Source of the DNA: an uncultured Leptolyngbya sp.
GTDB taxonomy: Bacteria; Cyanobacteriota; Cyanobacteriia; Phormidesmidales; Phormidesmidaceae
NCBI GenBank assembly: GCA_937899365.1
Contig: CALBPH010000606.1
Location: forward strand, 1-14,101
Length of the DNA: 14,101 nucleotides
Direction of reading: 5' to 3'
Part shown: one piece after another, positions 8,529 to 14,101 of the stretch
Numbering within the stretch: position 1 is the first letter of the stretch
Layout of the letters: the number at the start of each line of letters is the position of its first letter
Program-made: the position numbers and the translations under genes
Notes under the pieces: generated by a model
Database searches by the model: none
Told to the model about the DNA's origin: nothing
Seen by the model: only the letters and a program-made list of their open reading frames with translations

Positions 8529-9485
8529 ATGAGCATATTGGTAGTTGGTGCAACGGGCACGCTGGGTCGTCAGATTGTACGCAATGCGTTAGACGAGGGG
8601 TTTGACGTTAAGTGTCTGGTGCGTAACTTCCAAAAGGCTGCATTTTTGCGGGAATGGGGAGCACAGCTTGTCCAAGCCAATATATGTGGTCCTAGGTCTT
8701 TGCCCCCTTGCTTTGAGGATGTGACTGCGGTGATTGATGCGGCCACATCGCGCCCCCAAGATTCTGCCTATGATGTGGACTGGGATGGCAAAGTTAACCT
8801 GATAAAGGCGGCCTTAGAGGCCAAAGTGGACCGGTACGTTTTTATCTCAATCCTCAATTCTGAGAAGTATCCCCACGTGCCGCTGATGGACATCAAGCAC
8901 TGTACAGAAAAGTTTTTAGAAGAGTCGGGCATTAACTATACGATTTTGAGACCCTGCGGATTTTTACAGGGTTTAATCGGGCAATATGCGATTCCGGTAT
9001 TAGAAAAGCAGGCTATTTGGGTGATGGGAGAGGCTGCCCCCATCGCTTACATGAACACTCAGGACATTGCCCGGTTTGCCGTGCGTGCATTGCAGGTACC
9101 TGAAACTAATAAGCGCTCCTTCCCCCTAGCGGGTACCCGTGCTTGGGGTGGTTATGAGCTGGTACGCCTCTGTGAGCGCCTATCGGGTGAAGAGGCCAAG
9201 GTCTCAACCATGTCCCTGGGATTGCTGCGCGGTGTCCGCGGGTTTGCCAACTTTTTCCAATGGGGATGGCAGTTTGCTGACCGCTTAGCGTTTGCTGAGG
9301 TGAGTGCCGGTAGCGACCCTTTAGATGCTGATATGGATGAGGTTTACAGCACCTTTGGGTTAGATAAGTCTGAAACAACCACCGTTGAAGAGTACATGGG
9401 TGAGTACTTTAACCGTATTCTTAAGAAGCTCAAGGAACTTGACTTTGAAAGCGGTCGTGAGAGCAAGAAAAAGCTGCCATTTTAG
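8529..9485 (+). CDS. ycf39: Ycf39-type atypical short-chain dehydrogenase, photosystem II assembly factor
   Basis: This 318-residue protein belongs to the NmrA-like, atypical SDR family. The Rossmann dinucleotide motif GATGTLG sits at residues 7-13 right at the N-terminus, followed by VKCLVRN (NADP-type second strand), the VIDAATSRP segment and YVFISIL. The IKHCTEKFLEESGINYTILRPCGFLQG segment, the length and the soluble character match Ycf39 of cyanobacteria and algal plastids. In Synechocystis, Ycf39 works with high-light-inducible proteins in delivering chlorophyll to newly made D1 during photosystem II assembly; this role is transferred by family. No oxidoreductase substrate can be named. 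No clear Shine-Dalgarno sequence precedes the ATG, but the start fits the family N-terminus exactly. It converges on the kinase gene downstream. Confidence 0.92.
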   Translation: MSILVVGATGTLGRQIVRNALDEGFDVKCLVRNFQKAAFLREWGAQLVQANICGPRSLPPCFEDVTAVIDAATSRPQDSAYDVDWDGKVNLIKAALEAKVDRYVFISILNSEKYPHVPLMDIKHCTEKFLEESGINYTILRPCGFLQGLIGQYAIPVLEKQAIWVMGEAAPIAYMNTQDIARFAVRALQVPETNKRSFPLAGTRAWGGYELVRLCERLSGEEAKVSTMSLGLLRGVRGFANFFQWGWQFADRLAFAEVSAGSDPLDADMDEVYSTFGLDKSETTTVEEYMGEYFNRILKKLKELDFESGRESKKKLPF

Positions 9486-9510
9486 GGGCTGGCTTATTCT
9501 GAATCGGATT

Positions 9511-9568
9511 GATTGAATTGGGTATTAGAAGGCAGGCCTTGGTCGGCTCTGGTAGCCCAAGCTCAATC
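9511..9568. other. imperfect inverted repeat between convergent genes
   Basis: GATTGA-A-TTGGG (9511-9522) is mirrored by CCCAA-GC-TCAATC (9556-9568). It sits in the 104-base gap between the convergent ycf39 and kinase genes and could form a long hairpin at the 3' end of either transcript. There is no T-tract on either side, so it is not called an intrinsic terminator. Confidence 0.4.
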
Positions 9569-9589
9569 AGCTGGCGTCTCCTATAGCCT

Positions 9590-11098
9590 TTAGACAATCG
9601 GATAATTAGCGGTTTCAATAGGCAGAAAAACTGTCCAAGTAACTCCGTTGTTAGGCCGCTCTCGTACGGTGAGCTTAGCTCCTAGGGCTGTAAACAGTGC
9701 CTTAGTGGTTTGTAGATTAAGGCTTAACCCTCCCGTATCGGGTTGAAACATCAGCAACTTACCCAACGATTTTAGGGTGGGGCGGGGGTTATCGCAGATT
9801 GGGCTGACCTCAGCCTGAAACTCTAGCTTGAGCTGATCGCCAGCGGCCATCACCTGTAGCTGGATCTGTCCTTTGGGGGCCACGCTGTGGGTAAAGAGCT
9901 CTACTAGACCGGTAAGCACCTGCTGTAAAAGAGTGGGGTCACTGGCCACCATCGGTAATGTTTTGGGCAGTTGGACCTCCAGGGAAAGGTTACGCCGGGT
10001 GGCGGCTTGCTCCCATTGAGGGATGGCGGACTCAATAATTTCACTCAGGGCAGTGGCCGTTAGTAGTGAGCGTGGCCCTTTTTGGGTCGCGGCTTCTAGC
10101 TCAACAGCCTTAAAAATCAGATTAAACCGGTCAATTTGTTGGGTGCAGGCCGTGTCAATTTGGTGCAGCCGCTGCTTTGCTTTGTCGACTAGGTCTTTGC
10201 GACGAATCAGGGAGCGGGTCAAAGTGCGGATGGTGGTCAGGGGGGTGCGAATTTCATGGGCCATGGCCTTGAGCAGTTCAGTGTCAAGACCATGGGGGTC
10301 GCCCGTGACATCGCGGGCCTCACCCGTGGTAGGGATAATGCGTTCAACAACTGGTTTGGGTTTTGGGGCGGGTAGGGAGGACAGCAGACGCCGACTAAAC
10401 TGGCTGATAATGCGGTAATCGGGCTCAGTTGGGGCAAACTTTTCGACTAGCGGGTCGAGGAAATCTAGCTGTTTGGGGGTGGTGAGCAAAACGCGCGATC
10501 GCAACAGTTGCCACACCTGATTAATCACGACCGGTGTAAACGAAAATTGAAATCGCAGATCATCATCTGCATCGCGACCGAGCACCAGCACCACACTAAA
10601 CCGCTTAGTAAGCAGCAGACAAAATCGCTCACCGGCTAACGGATCACCGTCGATCAACGGTAAAATTCGCGCTGCTGCCGTCTCTACCGGAGGCTTATCA
10701 TCAGCCGGCATAAGTTGTGAAAACGCCTGGGAAAGCTGGTCTAGCGGGGGCGGGACAAACACCCAATTAGATAATTGAACCGTCAGCTTGGGGGCATCGA
10801 GTATAGGAAAAGGTCCACTCAGGAGTAAGCCATCAGGCGCTGGTTGAGTTCTCTGGTGGCGAGACCTAGCTGATTTTCGTGACGAGCCCGCCGATGTAGC
10901 GCTGTGGGGCAACGTCTGCTGTAGTAAGTGCCCTAAGGATGAAACAGCTCCCTGCCACTCTGTATAAGCACGCTCAGCCTGATACTGGTGCCGGGGTTCT
11001 GCCCCCGAAAATCCTGGGCTTTCCCAATCTGTGGACTCAGCTCCCAGTTCGCCCAAGGCCACTAAGCTACTAATTGTGGGTAAAAACTTCTCCACCAT
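9590..11098 (-). CDS. sensor histidine kinase-like protein with degenerate ATPase domain
   Basis: This is a 502-residue protein with no transmembrane segment or signal peptide, so probably cytoplasmic. Residues 1-90 are low-complexity and weakly conserved. About 95-235 forms an unrecognised input domain (PFPILDAPKLTVQLSNWVFVPPPL onward, in two parts: 95-116 and 117-235). A clear HisKA dimerisation domain follows, with the phosphoacceptor H281 in KAMAHEIRTPLTTIRTLTR and paired helices to about 335. The C-terminal part (about 345-495) has the outline of a HATPase domain, with ASDPTLLQQVLTGL where the N box should be and TGGLSLNLQTTKAL like a G2 box, but the N-box asparagine is absent and no DxGxG G1 box is found. 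It may be phosphorylated by another kinase or act as a scaffold. No response regulator is adjacent. A ComFB-like gene lies 254 bases upstream in the same orientation. Confidence 0.8.
   Translation of the reverse strand: MVEKFLPTISSLVALGELGAESTDWESPGFSGAEPRHQYQAERAYTEWQGAVSSLGHLLQQTLPHSATSAGSSRKSARSRHQRTQPAPDGLLLSGPFPILDAPKLTVQLSNWVFVPPPLDQLSQAFSQLMPADDKPPVETAAARILPLIDGDPLAGERFCLLLTKRFSVVLVLGRDADDDLRFQFSFTPVVINQVWQLLRSRVLLTTPKQLDFLDPLVEKFAPTEPDYRIISQFSRRLLSSLPAPKPKPVVERIIPTTGEARDVTGDPHGLDTELLKAMAHEIRTPLTTIRTLTRSLIRRKDLVDKAKQRLHQIDTACTQQIDRFNLIFKAVELEAATQKGPRSLLTATALSEIIESAIPQWEQAATRRNLSLEVQLPKTLPMVASDPTLLQQVLTGLVELFTHSVAPKGQIQLQVMAAGDQLKLEFQAEVSPICDNPRPTLKSLGKLLMFQPDTGGLSLNLQTTKALFTALGAKLTVRERPNNGVTWTVFLPIETANYPIV
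10495..10502. repeat. HIP1 octamer (GCGATCGC)
   Basis: This is a perfect HIP1 palindrome inside the kinase-like gene. Confidence 0.9.
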
Positions 11099-11123
11099 TG
11101 GCCCCTAGATGCATTGCTCCTGT

Positions 11124-11153
11124 GCTATCACGCATCAGCCAGTGATAGCTGAT
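11124..11153. promoter_or_regulatory. two overlapping inverted repeats upstream of the kinase gene
   Basis: GCTATCAC (11124-11131) pairs perfectly with GTGATAGC (11142-11149). A second pair, ATCAGC (11134-11139) with GCTGAT (11148-11153), overlaps it and cannot form at the same time. They lie 26-55 bases before the kinase start on the reverse strand. An operator or a switchable leader hairpin are both possible; neither is demonstrated. Confidence 0.4.
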
Positions 11154-11279
11154 ACGCAAAACACATCTTTCAATCTATCTAGAGACTACTGGTAAGCTTC
11201 CCCCTCTGACCATGGGGTAGAACCGAACGTTACTGGTGGATTGTGCGGATATCTCAATTTTTGACAGGGTTTTTAGCAG

Positions 11280-11321
11280 CCAGCTCAGCCGTAATCTAAC
11301 GATAGAAAATGGCTGAGCTGG
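11280..11321. other. perfect 11-bp inverted repeat downstream of the ComFB-like gene
   Basis: CCAGCTCAGCC (11280-11290) and GGCTGAGCTGG (11311-11321) flank a 20-base loop. On the reverse strand it begins 32 bases after the ComFB-like stop codon. The sequence after the stem on that strand is not T-rich, so it may be a processing or stability hairpin, or a factor-dependent terminator, rather than an intrinsic terminator. Confidence 0.55.
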
Positions 11322-11339
11322 GCTACTGACATACATGGT

Positions 11340-11365
11340 TTAGCCGAACCAATTAGCCGAACCAA
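11340..11365. repeat. 13-bp tandem duplication across the ComFB-like stop codon
   Basis: TTAGCCGAACCAA is present twice head to tail (11340-11352 and 11353-11365). On the reverse strand it contains the last codons Trp-Phe-Gly and the TAA stop, so the end of the gene is copied immediately after itself. Confidence 0.9.
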
Positions 11366-11682
11366 GTAGACGGAAGGATTGTTTCTGGTGTAGAGGCAAC
11401 CGGTCGAGTCATAACCTTTTGAATCCCCTGATGTACAAGCTGACGAATGTGTCTATGCTGCTCCGCTGAGTAACAATTTCTTGGAAACTCCAAAGAGCAT
11501 TCGCTATCGGCCACCGTCATGTAGCGAGCAGGCAGACGACTCAGCACAAATGTGGCTAACCGATCACGGGCATCAGAGCTAGTAAAGGTGGCTCGATAAG
11601 ACTCCGAAGAACCGGTGTCTAGCACATCATCAATAATTTCGTTGACGACAGGCAGCGCGATATTAATGAGAGTGGTGGCCAT
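11353..11682 (-). CDS. ComFB-like small protein (late competence ComFB family)
   Basis: This is a 109-residue soluble protein without signal or membrane segments. The core (N-IALPVVNEIIDDVL near residues 7-21, then YRATF, and RDRLATFVLSRLPARYMTV near 39-57) resembles the ComFB family, where a helical N-terminus is followed by a segment like ALNRLPPRY. The C-terminal part (EQHRHIRQLVHQGIQKV, about 74-90) fits the cyanobacterial branch. ComFB of Synechocystis has been reported as a cyclic-di-AMP receptor linked to natural competence; whether this branch binds the nucleotide cannot be judged from sequence. The start is supported by GGAG nine bases upstream. The Cys-rich motif of Bacillus ComFB is absent. 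The gene lies upstream of the kinase-like gene in the same orientation, with hairpins between. Confidence 0.6.
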   Translation of the reverse strand: MATTLINIALPVVNEIIDDVLDTGSSESYRATFTSSDARDRLATFVLSRLPARYMTVADSECSLEFPRNCYSAEQHRHIRQLVHQGIQKVMTRPVASTPETILPSTWFG

Positions 11683-12082
11683 ATTGAGGATCTCCGAGGG
11701 GTAAGTTTAATCAGTTCAACGGGTCTGTAGGGAGACATATTTGGAATTATCTATCCATCCAAATACGTCTGAGTTTTAGCCAAATAAATGGTTAAAAAAT
11801 GATTAAGCCATGATGACTAAAATCAGCCTTAACCCCTGGGCTCGAACTCATGTTTTTATTTCAGTTGATAATGGGGATCGCCTTCTAGTTAATGATCCCC
11901 ACATCAAACTAATGCTATCTTTCAGCACCCTGAATCGAATGTGCAGCATCTTTAATAAAGACTAAATATTTGCCTGAAAAATAAACTGAAGCTCTCTATT
12001 AAATAAAAATAATTTACAGCTGCCGACATGTTTTTTTACGTTGCAATCGTTTTGTTTCAAACTAGCCAGATAAGGTAGAAAC
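11683..12082. other. 400-base intergenic region between divergent genes
   Basis: This AT-rich region separates the reverse ComFB-like gene from the forward hydrolase-like gene and should hold both promoters, though none matches consensus well. It contains the hairpin at 11733-11770 and an 8-bp inverted repeat (TGGGGATC at 11872-11879, GATCCCCA at 11894-11901, 14-base spacer). An ATG at 11810 opens about 51 codons ending at 11965, but without a ribosome binding site or recognisable product. The stretch 11940-12040 is strongly AT-rich. No RNA gene was recognised. Confidence 0.6.
11733..11770 (-). promoter_or_regulatory. 12-bp hairpin in the leader of the ComFB-like gene
   Basis: AGACATATTTGG (11733-11744) and CCAAATACGTCT (11759-11770) are complementary at 11 of 12 positions. 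In a reverse-strand transcript the one mismatch becomes a G-U pair, so all 12 bp pair around a 14-base loop. It lies 51-88 bases upstream of the start codon. It may be an RNA structure in the 5' leader or a dyad operator. The fact that the mismatch is tolerated only on the strand of the gene favours RNA slightly. Confidence 0.5.
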
Positions 12083-12604
12083 ATGCAGCTTTTAATTTGT
12101 CCCGGCTACCATGCCCCCGCGTTAACCCATTCTTTTTTGCAATCTCTTTTAGGTAAACTCACGCCAGAGCGATTGTGGGTGTTGCCAATTTGGTCATCCC
12201 CGCTGGCGCTCCCCTGGCTGCTCACATCTCCCCAGGCTCCGCAGCGGGATCAATCTCTATCTGTTATTGCCTTTAGTGCGGGTGTCGTCGCGGCCTATCC
12301 ATTGTTAATGGCCTGGCAACGTCTCGGTGGTACCAGTCAAATAATCGCCTTGGATGGCTGGGGGATGCCGTTGCCGGGAAATTTAGAGATTTATCGTGTG
12401 AGTCACGATGGTTGGACCCATCGCACGACGTACTTTCCGTCAGCTGATGAAAGCAGGGGGTGTTTTTACTGCCAGCCAGCGGTTAACCATTTAGACCTTT
12501 GGCAATCGCCCCAGTTGAGTCAAGGGATGGGATCGCTGAGGGGGAATGCAGCTGCTCCGATGACGGCGCTTGACTTTATTTGTGAGGCTCTGACCCAGGC
12601 CTAG
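12083..12604 (+). CDS. uncharacterised cyanobacterial protein resembling a small alpha/beta hydrolase
   Basis: This 173-residue protein is not assigned to a named family. It begins with a hydrophobic strand, LLICPGYH, as at the start of many lipase-like folds. Next come LWVLPIW (30-37) and the segment SVIAFSAGVVAAYPLL (60-75), which has the strand-turn-helix layout of a nucleophile elbow with S65 as candidate nucleophile, although the usual GxSxG reads A-F-S-A-G. D91 in IALDGWG and H136 in AVNHLDLW come in the correct order for an acid and a base. It is short for the fold, and no lid domain is visible. There is no signal peptide. AAGGTAG lies about six bases before the ATG. Neighbours give no pathway clue: a large gap lies before it and ilvB is downstream in the same direction. 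The hydrolase assignment is an inference from motif order. Confidence 0.7.
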   Translation: MQLLICPGYHAPALTHSFLQSLLGKLTPERLWVLPIWSSPLALPWLLTSPQAPQRDQSLSVIAFSAGVVAAYPLLMAWQRLGGTSQIIALDGWGMPLPGNLEIYRVSHDGWTHRTTYFPSADESRGCFYCQPAVNHLDLWQSPQLSQGMGSLRGNAAAPMTALDFICEALTQA

Positions 12605-12624
12605 CGCTTTTAAGTGCTTTATCG

Positions 12625-12644
12625 CTTGTCTGCCCTTGTCTGCC
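12625..12644. repeat. tandem repeat CTTGTCTGCC x2
   Basis: A 10-base unit is repeated twice without a gap (12625-12634, 12635-12644), about 20 bases after the upstream gene ends. The core TTGTCTGCC recurs at 12772-12780. Confidence 0.85.
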
Positions 12645-12708
12645 ACATCAGTGCTGGCTGGTTTTGTTATCGAGTGTTGACCTAGTTCTGGGCCCACAAT
12701 GATCTATC

Positions 12709-12758
12709 AGACATCTGGCGGGAATGTTGAATCCATCCCCTTTTCCCGTCAGATGTCT
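12709..12758 (+). other. 16-bp hairpin upstream of ilvB
   Basis: AGACATCTGGCGGGAA (12709-12724) pairs with TTCCCGTCAGATGTCT (12743-12758) across an 18-base loop, with a single G-U pair in a forward transcript and otherwise perfect complementarity. No T-tract follows. It is the longest hairpin stem apart from the rpoC2 terminator. Its function is unknown: a 3'-end structure of the hydrolase-like mRNA, a repeat element or an ilvB leader element are all possible. Confidence 0.65.
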
Positions 12759-12853
12759 AACCTACGGCAGTTTGTCTGCCAGACATATAGAGGCAACTAT
12801 GGTGCCATTCCGCCATCGCTTGGGTAGGCCATAAAGCCTTTTTTCTGTGAAGT

Positions 12854-12891
12854 TTGTCTAATCCTTTGGGGGGTGATTGTAAAATAGACAA
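12854..12891 (+). promoter_or_regulatory. candidate ilvB promoter with flanking inverted repeat
   Basis: TAAAAT at 12880-12885 resembles a -10 box. TTGTCT at 12854-12859 resembles a -35 box, but the 20-base spacing is long. The two boxes are embedded in a 7-bp inverted repeat, TTGTCTA (12854-12860) and TAGACAA (12885-12891). The arrangement would let a dimeric regulator cover the promoter. Predicted from consensus only. Confidence 0.3.
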
Positions 12892-12945
12892 CCATTAGCA
12901 ATTGTTCATTGGCAGTATTTTCCCCACTAACGCCCTTTAAACATC

Positions 12946-14101
12946 ATGACTTCGACGTCTGTAAAGCCTTCTGTTAAAGCAAGCTCCGCCATTCAGCGAG
13001 CAAGCGGTGCTTTTGCTCTAATTGATAGTCTCGTTCGTCATGGTGTGAGCCATGTGTTTGGCTATCCAGGTGGAGCGATATTGCCGGTTTATGACGAACT
13101 TTATAAGGCTGAACAACGGGGCGACATTCAGCATATTTTGGTGCGCCATGAGCAGGCCGCATCCCATGCCGCAGATGGCTACGCTAGGGCCACCGGACAG
13201 GTGGGGGTATGTATTGCCACGTCTGGACCCGGTGCAACTAATTTGGTGACGGGCATTGCCACTGCTCAAATGGATTCGGTCCCGATGGTGGCCATCACCG
13301 GTCAGGTGTCGCGCAGTGCCATTGGCAGTGATGCGTTTCAAGAGACGGATATTTTTGGCATAACGCTGCCGATTGTGAAGCATTCTTATGTAGTGCGTGA
13401 TCCGCGCCAAATGGCGGAAATTGTGGCGGAGGCATTTTACATTGCCCAGTCCGGTCGTCCAGGCCCTGTATTGATTGACGTTCCTAAGGATGTTGGGCTG
13501 GAAGAGTTTGACTATGCTCCCGTTGAGCCGCGCTCGATTGCAATTCCGGGCTATAAGCCCACAACTCGGGGGAATCCTCGTCAAATTAATAATGCGATCG
13601 CACTTCTGCGTACTGCCCAAAAGCCCCTGCTGTATGTAGGCGGCGGTGCTGTTATCTCTGGTGCCCACGCAGAAATCGCCCAGCTGGCCGAGCATTTCCA
13701 AATCCCTGTGACCAATACTCTGATGGGTAAGGGCGCATTCGACGAGCAAAATCCGCTTTCGGTGGGGATGCTGGGGATGCACGGTCCCGCCTACGCCAAC
13801 TTTGCCGTCAGCGAGTGTGATTTGCTAGTGGCGATTGGCGCTCGTTTTGATGACCGTGTAGCCAGCAATCTGAAGCAGTTTGCCCAGCATGCCAAGGTAA
13901 TTCACATAGACATCGATCCTGCTGAGGTGGGCAAATGCAAGGTTCCGGAAGCCCCCATTGCGGGCGATGTCAAACATGTATTGACTGAGCTACTGTCCCG
14001 CCTGGGGCCGTCTGCCAATCCTACTCAGACCGGCGCGTGGCGAGCCCGCATTGATCAGTGGAAAACCGACTATCCCCTCAAAGTCCCTACCTACGGCGAT
14101 A
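12946..14101 (+). CDS. ilvB: acetolactate synthase large (catalytic) subunit, 3' end beyond window
   Basis: Acetolactate synthase is the thiamine-diphosphate enzyme that joins two pyruvates, or pyruvate and 2-ketobutyrate, in the first common step of valine, leucine and isoleucine synthesis. 385 codons are present of about 600-620 expected. Visible: the N-terminal pyrimidine-binding domain with VFGYPGGAILPVYD (37-50), the catalytic glutamate E69 in VRHEQAASHAADGYARATG, and SGPGATNLVTGI (93-104); then QTDAFQETD-like SDAFQETDIFG (128-138), GRPGPVLIDVPKDV (170-183), and the central FAD-binding domain with GGGAVISG, LMGKGAFDEQNPL, GMLGMHG and ARFDDRV. The C-terminal cofactor domain lies outside. 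The ATG at 12946 has no evident Shine-Dalgarno sequence. It is chosen because it gives the usual short tail before the conserved region. The upstream region is repeat-rich. Confidence 0.95.
   Translation, partial: MTSTSVKPSVKASSAIQRASGAFALIDSLVRHGVSHVFGYPGGAILPVYDELYKAEQRGDIQHILVRHEQAASHAADGYARATGQVGVCIATSGPGATNLVTGIATAQMDSVPMVAITGQVSRSAIGSDAFQETDIFGITLPIVKHSYVVRDPRQMAEIVAEAFYIAQSGRPGPVLIDVPKDVGLEEFDYAPVEPRSIAIPGYKPTTRGNPRQINNAIALLRTAQKPLLYVGGGAVISGAHAEIAQLAEHFQIPVTNTLMGKGAFDEQNPLSVGMLGMHGPAYANFAVSECDLLVAIGARFDDRVASNLKQFAQHAKVIHIDIDPAEVGKCKVPEAPIAGDVKHVLTELLSRLGPSANPTQTGAWRARIDQWKTDYPLKVPTYGD
13594..13601. repeat. HIP1 octamer (GCGATCGC)
   Basis: This is a perfect HIP1 palindrome inside ilvB. 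Confidence 0.9.

Larger units (their letters stand above)
12605..12945 (+). other. 341-base repeat-rich region upstream of ilvB
   Basis: This lies between the hydrolase-like gene and ilvB and presumably carries the ilvB promoter. It holds three copies of TTGTCTGCC (two in tandem), a 16-bp hairpin (12709-12758), the near-palindrome GTCTG-C-CAGAC (12774-12784) and an inverted repeat TTGTCTA/TAGACAA (12854-12891). A 42-codon ORF (12699-12827) overlaps the hairpin but has no clear ribosome binding site. No T-box, leader peptide of consecutive branched-chain codons or known riboswitch was recognised. Confidence 0.6.

Noticed and set aside
11261..11297. TTGACA as a consensus -35 box
   Set aside because: No -10-like hexamer lies 16-19 bases downstream; the nearest (TAATCT) is 25 bases away, and no forward gene follows.
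11828..11856. A stretch resembling a tRNA T-arm (CTCGAAC / GTTCGAG)
   Set aside because: The flanking bases do not form the five-base-pair T stem on either strand, and no acceptor, D or anticodon arms can be drawn.
11810..11965. A 51-codon forward ORF in the 400-base gap
   Set aside because: There is no ribosome binding site, it contains an inverted repeat, and the peptide is unrecognised. The evidence is too weak to call a gene.
13018..13782. A 254-codon ORF on the reverse strand inside ilvB
   Set aside because: It is antisense to a clearly conserved acetolactate synthase reading frame. Its protein has no recognisable motif and is rich in Arg, His and Asn as expected for a shadow frame.

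Overview
The window comes from a cyanobacterium. Three things show this: the RNA polymerase beta' subunit is split into separate rpoC1 and rpoC2 genes with a very large insertion in rpoC2; there are photosynthesis genes (petM for a cytochrome b6f small subunit, and a ycf39-type photosystem II assembly factor); and three GCGATCGC (HIP1) octamers are present. Base composition is moderate, and the gene set resembles an ordinary freshwater or Leptolyngbya-like cyanobacterium more than the streamlined marine picocyanobacteria. Genus cannot be fixed from the sequence alone.

Layout. Bases 1-173 are the leader of rpoC1. rpoC1 (174-2039) and rpoC2 (2105-6088) run forward as one unit and end at a strong bidirectional hairpin terminator (6143-6178). 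The next gene, an HhoA/HtrA-type periplasmic serine protease, runs in reverse and converges on the same terminator. Divergent from it is a small lipoprotein-like thioredoxin-fold gene (7635-8072), followed by the 34-residue petM gene (8205-8309, too short for routine ORF calling), its terminator, and ycf39 (8529-9485). In reverse orientation follow a histidine kinase with a badly eroded ATP-binding domain (9590-11098) and, upstream of it, a small ComFB-like gene (11353-11682). The space between and before these two contains several inverted repeats. A 400-base gap with nothing convincing in it precedes a 173-residue protein resembling a small alpha/beta hydrolase (12083-12604). A 341-base region rich in repeats and palindromes then leads into the large subunit of acetolactate synthase (ilvB, 12946 to the window end, C-terminus cut off).

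Functionally this is mostly core genome: transcription (rpoC1/rpoC2), envelope protein quality control and thiol chemistry (HhoA, the thioredoxin-like lipoprotein), photosynthetic complex biogenesis (PetM, Ycf39) and branched-chain amino acid synthesis (IlvB). No insertion sequence, CRISPR array, tRNA, rRNA or phage gene was seen. No clearly new multi-gene system is evident. The most interesting unexplained items are the kinase lacking recognisable N and G1 boxes next to a ComFB-like gene, the structured DNA upstream of ilvB, the near-perfect 12-bp hairpin in the comFB leader, and the small hydrolase-like protein.
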